64,000 bases of DNA. Origin: Tenebrio molitor. Taxonomy: Eukaryota; Arthropoda; Insecta; Coleoptera; Tenebrionidae. Shown here one piece after another: positions 10,192 through 21,074 of the stretch. Made by a program: the position numbers and the translations under genes. How positions within the stretch are numbered: position 1 is the first letter of the stretch; each line of letters begins with the position of its first letter. The stretch covers positions 4,676,217 through 4,740,216 of the forward strand of contig NC_091056.1 in assembly GCF_963966145.1 (NCBI RefSeq). Reading direction: 5' to 3'. The notes beneath the pieces were generated by a model. It saw only the letters and a list, made by a program, of their open reading frames with translations. It made no database searches and was not told where the DNA came from.

Positions 10192-11380
10192 TGTTACGTT
10201 ATAAATCACTCTCCCGAACTGGGCAATCCTGTTACCGGTAACAAATTCGGAATGTTCAGGGGTATAACGAACAAGTCGTGGGCTTCGAGTGGTTAACAAT
10301 ACGAACCACGAGTATCGTCGTACGGGAAATGATACTCGTACACAACAAATTCGTGGAGAATGGTTTTTTATCACAGACTGTCACGTGAAATGGTTGGTAC
10401 AAGACAAGATGATAATAAATGAAACCTAGGAGTTTACAATTCTTATCTAGTATAACTTAACAAAATGATACAATCTGCAAAACTTCAAGAAATGAAAAAC
10501 CTAAACAACTCTGTAAAATTTCTCCTATTTTGACCTAGACAAGACGCAACTAAATAACCCAGGAGCTTTCCTATATTGACGCAAACCCAACGAGCATACT
10601 TTTGACACCGGTTGACAGCAAGTCGCGAAAATATAAGGGGGTGGAAGGCCGATCCCTTTTCGGAAGCTAAACGATTGCACCGCCCTCTGGTGAAGGTTGG
10701 GACGTCGAGTTCTTCCTCCCTTCTTTCAGCGAGTTCCGGATTTACTGCTAGTCGACACTGGAGTCATTGATCCTTATCACCGCGGAATTGTTTACCCGGT
10801 AAAGAACCGTCGCAAGAAACTGTGGTGCTCGCCGGTAACTCGATGCTGACGAGATCACTCTCAGCTGATACAGTGAAGCCGTGAATAAAAAGTTCTACCC
10901 TTGACGCAAATTAAAAATTTATTTCCAAAACTGGATTATGTACAAACTGCCAATTTAGACAGTGACGAAATGATTAATAAACTATTTCAATGAGTCTGTC
11001 ATTGAATAAAAGTGAAATGAAATAAAAAAAAATTACATGAGATAAATGACGTGGAAATTGAACGTATATGTAAAATATGAATAAGGTGTGGAAACCACGG
11101 ACTAGAGGAAAGAAAGTGTCACCACTGCTCCGGACTTGCCTGGTGGGTAAATCCGGGACCACCCGGTGAGTCCGGTGACGACCTGGACTGCGAACTGCGT
11201 TCGGTCTGGAACCTGTCGTAGTGAATTCCTTGATCCGCTAGGCGATTTGGGGCTGTGGTACGTGGACGAATCGTCTCCAACGGCCCCTCGTGAACTTCAC
11301 TACGTCGTCCCGTCCGCCTTGAAAATTCACTGGATCACTGTCCCCTTGACTCTCCCCAGGCACTAACTACACTGCGAACA
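10192..11380 (-). mobile_element. Partial LTR of a gypsy-like retrotransposon
   Basis: The left border TGTTACGTTATAA, preceded by GTAC, mirrors the end of the solo LTR at 7168. The inner layout is also alike: an AT-rich half, then a GC-rich half with CCGG-rich blocks near 10600-10870 and 11100-11370. No matching ATCGTAACA end or second GTAC is present. Sequence turns into a mariner fragment at about 11383, so the U3 end is lost. Frames inside are not credible genes. Confidence 0.5.
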
Positions 11381-11382
11381 GC

Positions 11383-11530
11383 CGTTCGCACATTTCGAGA
11401 AAATGGCAGTGTTCAGCGGAAGCCTCGAAGTGGTGTCGAGCTAAGGTTCGTACTGAGGAAAATATTGAGACTGCCCAACGTCAAATGGAATACAAACCCC
11501 AATTATCTCTCAGGCAACTGTCGCAGCAGA
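11383..11530 (+). pseudogene. Mariner-type transposase N-terminal fragment (copy 2)
   Basis: Closely matches 3570-3720. It encodes, across a frame change, RTEENIETAQRQMEYKPQ and LSLRQLSQQ, part of the paired-type DNA-binding region. It begins abruptly at the truncated LTR and ends at the P-element remnant, so it is a junction scrap. Confidence 0.6.
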
Positions 11531-11570
11531 CAGTTAAGACAATTAAATAGACAAATATATGTAGCTTAAA

Positions 11571-13720
11571 ACTGCACAAACAGATGGAAAAAGCAGAAAC
11601 TTTTAGTTCCAGAAATTGTGTGATAAATTTTTGTCACCCACAGTTTCCCAATTTGTTAAAATACAAGTCCATCATCACAAGAAGAGCAATAGAAATCTAG
11701 GATATAGTAATGAACTAAAACACATGTGTTTATCATTATATTTTTCTGGGCCAAAAGCATATAATATGTTCAGCAAAATATTTAAATTACTGTCAAAACG
11801 AACTCGACAGAGAATAACGAAAAACGTAAAATTTAGCCCTGGGTTTCAACAACAAGTTTTTGACATTCTAAAAATAAAGGCAAATACACTATGGTTCATT
11901 AGAATACATATATTCAACTTTTTTCCCCACAGCTTCATAAATTTGATGAACTGGATGGGAACTGTATTATTTGTTTTGATGAAATTAGCCTTAAGAATAT
12001 TTTATTTTATCATACTGGAAGGGATGAAGTTATTGGGTTTGAGGATCTAGGACAATACAAATCAATGAATGTTGCCTCAAGTGGGCTCGGAATATTAATC
12101 AGAAGAATCATGAATAAATAGAAGTAGCCACTAGCCTTTTCCTTCTCTGAATCTGCTGTAAGAGGAGAAAAACATAATTTTGGAATATACCAAGAAATTA
12201 AATAATATTGGATTGAAAGTTTAGAGTCCTAGTGTCTGATATGGGATGCAAATTTATAAATCTCTTTGATTTGTTGATTCCCAACAATCGGGTCACTAAG
12301 AGAACTTATTTTGAATTGGATGGACACAAAATTCATTACTCCTCACCTAATAAAAGCAATAAGGAATAATTTTATGAAATAGTCTTTCGTACATTATAGT
12401 TAAGAAGAAAACTTGTTGGAAACACATCGTGCAGTTTTATGAAGCCGATAAAAAATTAAATTGTCGTTTAGCTCCACGATTAGGTAACAGATGCGCATAT
12501 TATCACTAACTTAATTTGAAAAAATGAAAGTTAAATATGCTACACAATTATTGAGTGCATCTGTCTCTGCTGCATTAAATACTTATATTAGTTTGGGAGC
12601 ATTACCTTCGGATGCTATTGAAACAGTGTCATACGTTGAAAGGTTTGATAAATTGTTTGATATTTTGAATCCATCTTCATTTAACTCGACGAATTAACCA
12701 GGATACACTTGAAAATTATTTTGGAAGCCTGAGGCAGCAAGGCGGGAATGCAATAACCGTTACCCCAATTCAGTTATTTTTTACAACTTTTTGTCGTCAT
12801 AAGGGAAGTGAAAACTGCTCAAACGATTTTGATGTTCTCCTTTCCAAATTTTCTGACATGGCAAAGGAGATAACACTTGTTAATGAAAACAGTACGGTAG
12901 AAAAATTTGCATTTGGATTACGCGTCAATACTTCTGATTACTATAATGCTGGAGTCATGCAAGACAATGCACAGAGGTACATTATCCATCCTGTAATTGG
13001 CTAGTCGGTTGGATGGAAATCTAATTCGTGATTCGGAAGTCACGTTAAGCCATTGGTCCCGGTCTATTGAGTTGGTCACCATGCCCCTCATGGATTTGTA
13101 AACCAGTCCTAGACTGTGTAACAAATTTTTATTTATAATAATAGTAATAACAATACTAAATTAAAATCCGAGCCTATTCAAATTAAACGGGGAATTTATC
13201 AAGGAGATTCTTTAAGTCCTTTATGGTTTTGTCTAGCCATTAATCGTTTGACAAATCTATTAAATAGTACTGGATATGGTTTTAATATTAGACTTAATAA
13301 AACCACACTATCCAAATTAAAACACCTTCTTAAACATGAATTTAGTTGTTAAATTCAATATATTAAAGAATACACAACCACATTATAGTTATACACCAGA
13401 AAGTTGTTTGGAAAATGATAATTACAAATTATATTTTGATCGAACAGTTTTAACTGACATTCATATTAAGCATCTTTGGTGTGGGGGAGGGGTTAGAATA
13501 ATTAGCGAATACATCATTAAAAAAAATTATACATACGCTCATGTGAAGGCTGCAAAAATTACGCAACCTCTCACGAAAATTTAGAGAGTTCTTCTTTATT
13601 TTGCTATTTCAAAAATTATATATAAAGAAAACTGCAATTTTGGAAAGTTGAAAATGCCAGGTGATGATTTTTTAAATTATATTGGAAAATTAGAAAAGAT
13701 GTTTCAACTTGCCACGACAT
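11571..13720 (+). pseudogene. P-element-like transposase pseudogene (copy 1), interrupted by a LINE scrap
   Basis: P-type transposases use a DDE/RNase H core and GTP. Recognisable blocks, in order, are YSNELKHMCLSLYFSGPKAY, KFSPGFQQQVFDILK, IICFDEISLKNILFY with the first catalytic Asp, RDEVIGFEDLGQY, NQDTLENYFGSLRQQGGNA near 12710-12760, and a late block GDDFLNYIGKLEKMF near 13650. The THAP domain is missing. Stops include TAG at 12119 and 12125 replacing expected W and Q, and frames change often. Bases 12990-13510 do not belong to it and include a reverse-transcriptase scrap. A second member lies at 42.3-46.95 kb. Confidence 0.75.
13164..13510 (+). pseudogene. LINE reverse-transcriptase scrap
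   Basis: An in-frame stretch reads IQIKRGIYQGDSLSPLWFCL, the conserved block just before the YxDD box of non-LTR reverse transcriptases, then INRLTNLLNSTGYGFNI. After a frame change, PESCLENDNYKLYFDR and LTDIHI match the region that follows the polymerase in one animal LINE group. The YxDD box itself is gone. It lies within the P-element remnant. Upstream 12985-13130 holds AAGCCATTGGTCCCGG, a motif I associate with LINE tails, but that link is uncertain. Confidence 0.65.
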
Positions 13721-14009
13721 TAAAAAAAAATAGGGTATGTCGGGTATGTTTATGCTATTACAAAAATGACCCTTTGATGGTAAACGTCAAATGCGCCTGT
13801 CAACTCTGTCAAAGCTGACAACTGGAAATGATGTGTTTAGATTACAGTGGTACCAAAATCATTCAAATTTTCATTGTTACCAACAGATTCAGTCATTCTT
13901 GATCACGTTGTACTAGCAAAATGGCCGCGTGCGTTCAAGGTCCTGAAAAGTGACAACCCCAAATTCAATGGGCTAGTAGGCTTTTGTCACTACTATATAC
14001 GTAATTATA

Positions 14010-14650
14010 CAGACTGTCCGTGAAATATCGCACTTGTAGTACATGAAGTTATAGAATACGTCAAACTAAGGGGAGATCTCAAAACGAAATTTTTGTTAAG
14101 AGACTCCCCTGCCGAGATATTTAAAATCTTTCTTGAAGTTAAATTGACGAATAGATGTTGATGTACTAAAAAACAATATTTAATAGAATTTTGATAACAT
14201 AACTTTCAAAGAACGAGGATTTAGAAGGCTTAAAAATGGAATCACAAAATTAAAAGAAATTAATGAAATTTTGCAACGCTGTAAATCACCATAGTTATTT
14301 TGTGTGTATTATTTTGTGCTGATTTTGTCACTTTGACATTACCAGTTTTCGGTTGAACACCAATTAAACAATGCCATACTCTTTCGAAGAATATTACGAC
14401 ATGCTGCTGTGCCTTGGAACAACAAATGGTGAAGGAGCAGTTGCTGCAAGAGAATATGCGTGGCGTTACCCCCTAAGACGTCATCCCGGCAATTTGTGCC
14501 CATTGTCATAGACCGGGGTCGCGATCAACATGTCAGAATTCCAGATTTAGAGTAGGTTTTGAATATTGTCAACGATACACCAGAGAGAAGCGTACGAGGT
14601 CTTGCACGAGAATTTGGGGTTGGTCGTCCTACAGTACACACATTTTAAAG
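14010..14650 (+). pseudogene. Mariner-type element, 5' part only
   Basis: A typical mariner-like end, CAGACTGTCCGTGAAATATC, follows TA at 14008-14009. Coding starts at ATG 14371 (MPYSFEEYYDMLLCLGTTNG), continues AAREYAWRYPLRRHP, and after a frame change has NDTPERSVRGLAREFGVGRP, two DNA-binding helix sets. The catalytic core and right end are missing; sequence after 14650 is unrelated. Bases 13720-14009 and 14651-15426 show nothing else I can assign. Confidence 0.65.
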
Positions 14651-15426
14651 CAGGAACGATACAACGATGCAAAAGATTAAAAAAGGATGCAGGAAAATAA
14701 TTTTATTTAATGAAACATTTACATTCTAAATTATAAATTTTTAACTAAAGAGTTGGACAAATATTTTGCTATCTTTTAAATGCTCAAACTGTTTGCCAAA
14801 AGCGCTAAACAGTCACCTAATCGGTCTCGAAAATGGTCGAATAATAAAATTAATAAAGAAAAATGGTCCAACAATATGGACACACAAAATTCCTGCCCAC
14901 AGATTCACCTTTTGGGGCCATTCAGTGTGTTTCTCGGGGGATAAAAACACCTGAACCTGTAAAAAATTAAAGAAGCTGAAAGTGTGCGAAAAATAATTCT
15001 GAAATTAGCAGTAGAAAAACGATTACCGCGAAATAAAGTTTACATCATGTAAATCCCTATAGTTCATTGATAAAAAAAAATGCAATCTAGGATTGCCGGC
15101 AACGAACAATGCCCTAGGATCGTTCAATAGTCATAAAAGATGAACACACCCTTCGTGAACGTTTCCCGATATCACGTTTTCCAGTCGTTGCTATCGAGAT
15201 GGTAAATCATTGGTCTACGCAATATTCGAGTACCTCAGCTGAAAATAACAATGCCAGCGCTTGCCCTAAGAGAGTGGACTCAATCCTACCAATGGGCTAA
15301 ATTGCCAAAAAAATTGACACGCAGCGATGATGTTTTAAAGTACTATGACGTACCTGGTGGTAAGGCGGAAACAATCGAAAAATTTCAAAACAAATGAAAA
15401 ACGTTAACAAGTAGGTACAAGAAATA

Positions 15427-15788
15427 TACACTGCCCCAAAAAGGTTAAGGATATTCTCGATATGTGAATGATAACGCTCGTCTTCACAGGATACGATTGG
15501 TTTTGGAAACCTTAGATTTGCATGAAATTCAACATTTTCAACTACCTGCACGGTCTCCGGACTTGAACCCCATTGAACCCGCCGATTATTTGGAATTAAA
15601 ACAAAAATTATTTGTTTTAATTTTATTTTAATTTTATTTAATTTCAAAGGTTTTACTTTTTTTTTAGTACCATTCTGTATTGATTTGGCTGAAAATGAAT
15701 GGAATTACACATGTGTAGCGATTATGATCCCTGTTCTTCCTTTCTTGTTTACAAACAGCAATATCCTTAACTTTTTTGGGGCAGTGTA
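15427..15788 (+). mobile_element. Internally deleted Tc1-type element retaining a catalytic fragment
   Basis: Inverted ends TACACTGCCCCAAAAA (15427, and complement ending 15788) with an extended match through GTTAAGGATAT are flanked by TA (15425-15426, 15789-15790). Inside, from about 15464, an uninterrupted frame reads VNDNARLHRIRLVLE... and LPARSPDLNPIEPADYL, the second Asp to final Glu of a Tc1/mariner transposase. The deletion removed everything before it. At 362 bp it is MITE-sized, a clear example of a MITE still showing its parent. Confidence 0.8.
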
Positions 15789-16448
15789 TAATTCTTCAGC
15801 AAATAGAAAGTTGCTTTGCTCCTAAATAGTAACTGGACAGATGGAAAATGTGACTTCCCTATGTTTTATAAACACTATAACATGCAAACATGTTATGGGA
15901 TTAGCCATACGTCTCAAGCTTACAAGTCCGCCATTTGACGCCAAAAATATGTCCATTGGACACTTATTATACAATAATAACAATTTATTGAAAGACTTTT
16001 TGATCATACGATACAATACAAATGATGATGATGAGAAGAAAGAAAAGTCCACTGTGGACATTGTAACGGTTTATTTTCCTGAAAATTAATAACCCCCACA
16101 AAGAGCGCGCCGTCGACTATTTGTCTGGTCGATTTGAGCAGCGGTGCCCGTCGGAACGCCGAGGTTCGGTGGCTCAAGTCTAAGTCCCCCATTCTGACTG
16201 AAATTTCGATGTCGCGCGATTCGCAACTACGAGCGGAACCGAAGTTTTTTGAAAAATGGCGTTTGCAGACCCAACTTTCAGGGTTGGAGGGATTTTTGTT
16301 GGTTGTCAACTTTCGTCGTCATATTAACCATCGTGGTGGATTCAATCTTGGCCTTATCACCACGTGCCCTCTCATGACCACATGGACGCAAGGGGATTAT
16401 TCCCACGTGTAGATTCACCCCAATTCCACTAGCACAAAAGCTCCTTCA
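15789..16448. other. Unassigned sequence with a GC-richer patch
   Basis: Bases 15789-16080 are AT-rich. Bases 16090-16430 are GC-richer and open in one plus frame (92 codons from 16134), but it has no motif I know and stops without support. Confidence 0.3.
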
Positions 16449-17176
16449 TTTGCCACAGGAGGTGACATTGAAATTATAAAAGATTTATTACAGATCTTAA
16501 AACCTTTAGAAGAAGCAACAACCGATATTTGCGGAGAAAATTACATCACGGCAAGTAGTATAATACCTCTAGTACATTGTGTAGACTAGACTAGAGCATA
16601 ATTTTAGTCAAAAAATAATTCCAAAGACTGATGAAGGCCGGATATTTAAAAATGCAATACTTGAGCAGATTAATAAAAGATTTGGCCAAATTGAAAATGT
16701 AAAACTGCTATCAATGGCCACACTAATGGATCCGCGATTCGGAAAATTTATTTTACTAATCCATTGGCTTGTTCTTCAGCAACAGCAGATCTCAACAAAG
16801 CTCTTAAAGATCTGAATGGTTCTGTGGAAAGCGTTAAACACAATGTTGAAGTTGAAGAAAACAAGTACAACGGATCTTTGGACGTTTCACAAAGAAGTAG
16901 TTCAAAGTCAGCTGAAAAGGCCACGGAATTTGGAGAAGGAGAACTTCATCCAGAGTTAAAAATGTATTTGAGTATGAGCGTAATAGCTCTGACAGATAAC
17001 CCAATAATATTTTGGGAAAGTTACAAGCACAAATGTGAGCAGTTTTACGTGCTAGCGCGTCGTTTCATGTCCACTGCGGGGACATCCGTTCCTTCCGAAA
17101 GATTTTTTTCTAAGGCGGGAAATAAGACAAATGTTTCGATAAGAGTGTTACTTATGGTATATCATGCTCTCGTGTA
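16449..17176 (+). pseudogene. hAT-superfamily transposase pseudogene (ZBED type)
   Basis: Two coding blocks in different frames belong to the C-terminal half of a hAT transposase. The first has LKPLEEATTDICGENYITAS and, after a frame change, LMDPRFGK. The second (16764-17176) ends with the dimerisation segment DNPIIFWESYKHK, LARRFMSTAGTSVPSERFFS and KAGN, a hallmark of the hAT dimer domain. The zinc finger and first catalytic Asp lie outside or are lost, and the terminus after KAGN is scrambled. No ends or 8-bp duplication were found. Confidence 0.8.
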
Positions 17177-17773
17177 AGCTCAGTTATCGTATGGAATTTT
17201 GTTTTGGGGATCAAATTGTGACCACATCTTTAAATATCAAAAAAGAATATGTACATAGAACCATGTTTCATCTGCATCCTAGCCCTTTCGGTCACACGGT
17301 CCACTATACTCTTTGGGTCCACTGTAGATGACGCAACTTTTAGAATTTTTTTAAATAAAATTTCTATTAATTTGAACTGTTCTGTTACACTCTACGTTGA
17401 GATCACACATTTTTATGTCATATAAAAAAGTTGCGACATCAAGAGGCGAAAGACTAAAATAGAAAAATAATGTAATAGATTCCTACTCGCTGTAAAATTA
17501 AAGAGACCTGTAACATTGATAAATAAATCTTAGATAAGCCATTTTGGAATCAACTAAATTTTTTTACGTGATGTTTACCAGTGTTTGTTTTTGCATGTAA
17601 TAATTGCTTTTCTATTGTTTATTTTTTATTTTTCTGTTTTTTTTTTTTACCATTTTATTCGCGTCCACTGTGGTGGACACTGTGACTATATCGCAGAAAA
17701 TTGACTGCTAATTATAACCTATATATTTTTTTACTTTATTATAACCACGGTATTTGGTAGATTTTTTGGAGAT
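17177..17773. other. Leader region before a piggyBac pseudogene
   Basis: AT-rich. A CCCTTTCGGTCACACGG stretch at about 17281 and GGTCCACTGT near 17327, with GTCCACTGTGGTGGACAC near 17663, could be remnants of a piggyBac left end and subterminal repeats, but there is no TTAA at the edge, so I leave it unassigned. Confidence 0.3.
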
Positions 17774-19735
17774 AATGCAACGTAATAGACCTCTAAGTGA
17801 CAAGGAACTGTTTGACCTGATTTATCAGGACGATTCCGAAGTATAAAACCTCAGCGAAGAGGAGGATGATGGTTGGGAAAGTGACTTCTCTATTGGTCAA
17901 GAAGGTAGTATGAAACCTATTTTATTGCCTTAGTCGTTAGCTAATACATTCTACTTTAGATCCCCAGCAAGAAGCTCCAGAACCCAACATACAGTTTGAC
18001 TTAGGAGACGTTATCGAAGAAGATACCGAAGAATCAGAAAAGGGTTCGGGTGGTACCGTTGATCCTGCAGCAAATGCTCCCAACACTTCTACAGCTTCTA
18101 AAGCTTCAGTTCGAGTGAAAATTGATCAGTTTCTACAACAACATCACTTGACTGCAAAGGACAATATAATTTGGCGAAAAAATAGTACCTATATAGCTCC
18201 TCCAATTCAGTGGTATGAAGAGAAAAAATCCCAAATCACTGCCCTTCCAACTCCCTCGGCTTATTTTAAAAAATATTTTGCAGATGATTTATTTGTTAGA
18301 ATGGCAGAAATGACAAATCTTTATGCAGTTCAGTCTCAAACTAAGTTTGCACCCACAAACATTGAAGAGGTGAAGACATTTGTAGGAATACATATTACTA
18401 TGGGCAACTTGCATTATCCGCGTGTGAGGTTTTATTGGGACAAAAAATTGTACATACCACAAATTGCTGATTATATGCCATTCAACAGATTTTCAAAATT
18501 GCGTCAAAATTTGCATTTTGTGGACAATACCGAAAAAGACCCAAATAACAAAGACCGTTTTGGAAAGTGAGACCGTTGTATAACCAAATACGGTCTAGAT
18601 GCTTAAAACTTCCTTTGGAAAACATGGTATGCATTGATGAGCAAATGATACCATTCAAAGAAGAACTCAACATTAAGCAGTATGTCAAAGGGAAACCCTG
18701 CCCTTGGGGTATTAAATTATTTGCCCTGTGTGGCCGCAGTGAGTCACTTTATGACTTTCTGCAATATCAAGGCGCTACCACAGAATTAGACAAAGATCAG
18801 CAGGATGTATTTGGTCTTGGTGCTTCAGTAGTGTTGAAATTGACAGAACGCATTACTGAAGTAAACATCCAACTATATTACGACAATTACTTTTCAAATT
18901 ATAACTTACTTCAGTGGCTACAAAACCGACGTAGCAGGAAGTGCAAGAGTGGATCGCTTCAAGAAATCGCCATTTTCGTCTGACAGCGTCATGAAGGCGA
19001 AAGGCAGAGGACCATCTGAGGAGGTGCTAAGTGGTGATGGTCAGGTCATAATGACCAAATGGTTTAATAACAAGCCAGTTATCTTGGCTTCCAATTTCGT
19101 GTGCATGGGAATGGAGGAATTGTGCACCAGATGGGAAAAAAAAGAAAAAAAAATACATAGAAATTCCAAGGCCTGAAGTTATAGAAAAATACAATAGCTC
19201 TATGGGAGGAGTTGACAAAATGGACTTTTTATTACCTTCTATAAAACGTATATTAGATCTAAAAAATGGATTATGCGGATGTTCACTGATGCCATAGATA
19301 TAAGTAGCACAAATTCTTGGCTTCAGTATAAAAACCATGCTCTTGAATTGAAGGTACCAAAGAAACAGATTTTGGACCTGATACATTTTAGAGCCTATGT
19401 TGCTGAGACCCTCATTATGTCCAATATGACCCCCAAAAAACGGGGACGACCTTCGGGATCACCGGCTGATTCGTCAGCTTGTTCTCGTGCTGGTTCACCA
19501 TCAACGTCTTCATTTTCTCCATCAGGTGTTAAAAGACTTCGGGAAGAATTTACATCGGTAAGGGAAGTAAGACTGGATAACGTGGGGCATCTGGCTGAGT
19601 TTGACGAGAAAAAAAATGCCACAAGGTGTAAAAACCCAAAATGTAGAAGCAAAATACACATTTACTGCGTAAAATGTAATGTGCATTTGTGTATTGGCAA
19701 TAAGAAAAATTGTTTCAGGTCCTACCATCTATATA
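17774..19735 (+). pseudogene. piggyBac-like transposase pseudogene (copy 1)
   Basis: The frame starts at ATG 17774 (MQRNRPLSDKELFDLIYQ) with an acidic N-terminus and a likely intron at about 17907-17960. The core follows from 18115. All three catalytic aspartates of the DDE_Tnp_1_7 domain can be seen: VCIDEQMIPFK, LYYDNYFSNYNLL and GGVDKMDFL. The C-terminus has the Cys-rich zinc domain (RCKNPKCRSKIHIYCVKC and CIGNKKNCFRSYH). The gene is dead: a TAA at 17844, and frame changes at about 18567, 18930 and in an A-run near 19140. A mariner-type MITE sits at the very end of the coding region. Confidence 0.85.
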
Positions 19736-19737
19736 TA

Positions 19738-20628
19738 CAGGGTGGAAACTTTAACTGGAATAAAGTTCACAACTTAGAAATAGGCATTTTTGTAAAAAAT
19801 ACCGAAATAGGTCAATTTTTATTTTTCCTTGTCCACATTTTGACGTATATGGTTTTTGCATATATCCGCCCGGAAGTGCGCAACCACCCCCAACTTTTTT
19901 TTTCAAACGTAAGGGTATATCAAGTGACACCTAGTTTGAAAGGCAAATTTGTAAGGAATACAACGCACTATTTGTTTCTTGAATATTTTCAGAGCCTACG
20001 TGCTAAAAAATAAAAACCAATTCTATAAATTCAACACTATTGAATGCAACAAAAGTTCAAAATGGGTACCGTTTCTCTCTTGGTAAATTACAAATCGATA
20101 GTAACATGCATCCCTTAGGTTTTGTAACATTTCCGGTGTGATTTGACTAATTTTATGGTTCATGCCTATACGTTGCTTAAGGTCCTCAAGATTCTTCGCT
20201 TTTAGGCATGAAGTTAGGCAAATCACACCGGAAATGTTACAAAACGTAAGGGATACAGGTTACTATCGATTTGCAATTTGCCAACAAACAAATGGTGGCC
20301 ATTTTAAACATTTTTTGCATTAAATAATGTTAAACTTATAAAACTGGTTTTTATTTTTTAGCACGTAGGCTTTGAAAATATCTAGGAAACAAATAGTGAG
20401 TTGTATTCTTTGCGAAGTGATCTTTCAAACGAGGAGTCACTTGACATACCCTTCCATTTGAAAAAAAAAAGTTGGGGGTGGTTGCGCACTTCCGGGAGCA
20501 GATATGCAAAAACCATATGCGTCAAAATGTGGGCAAGGAAAAACAAAAATCGACCTGTTTCGGGATTTTTTACAAAAATTGCCCATTTCCAAGTTATAAA
20601 TTTTATTCCAGTTAAAGTTTCCACCCTG
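19738..20628. mobile_element. Palindromic mariner-derived MITE
   Basis: Ends CAGGGTGGAAACTTTAACTG (19738) and complement (ending 20628) are flanked by TA (19736-19737, 20629-20630). The two arms match for several hundred bases, with an inner unmatched part around 20140-20215. The arms share GCGCAACCACCCCCAACTTT and GCACGTAGGC. The left arm and centre keep the end of a transposase gene on the minus strand, and the right arm carries an inverted copy of the same stretch. The element arose by inverted duplication of a mariner end. Confidence 0.85.
20023..20226 (-). pseudogene. C-terminal piece of a mariner-type transposase inside the MITE
   Basis: The minus frame reads NLEDLKQRIGMNHKISQITP, EMLQNLRDACYYRFVI and NGTHFELLL, the usual tail of the insect mariner subtype seen elsewhere in this window (HFEHLL-like ending). 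No catalytic residues. It shows which transposase family gave rise to the MITE. Confidence 0.65.
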
Positions 20629-21074
20629 TATAAAAGCGACTGTTCGTACATGTGTGTCCTATAGACTCAAAAACTACTTGACCGATTTCGCTGAAAATTT
20701 CACAGCTTGTTCGTATTAGTGCCGGGGTCATTTAAGGAGTGGTTTGAATGAAATCGATGAAAATCTCGGAAAATTTTACAGTTTCTTAAAATTTTACAGT
20801 TTCTTATTTGGACTGAGAGTGATTTCAATGAAGTCCAATAGGCAGCGCTACCTCTGTTGTCTGTTGTTTTTTTGATAGACTATGAGTCATTTGACCAATT
20901 TGACAGTGTTTTCTATGTATTCAGATTTCGCCATTTTCGCCTGCTATAAAATTAAGTGAATTTAATACAATTTCATGCAGTTTTGTAAGTATATTTCATG
21001 CAGTGTTGTAAGTATAGGTGCCTATTCTGTTGTTAAATATTAATGGTGATTATTGAATTTAGGCTATTTTATTA

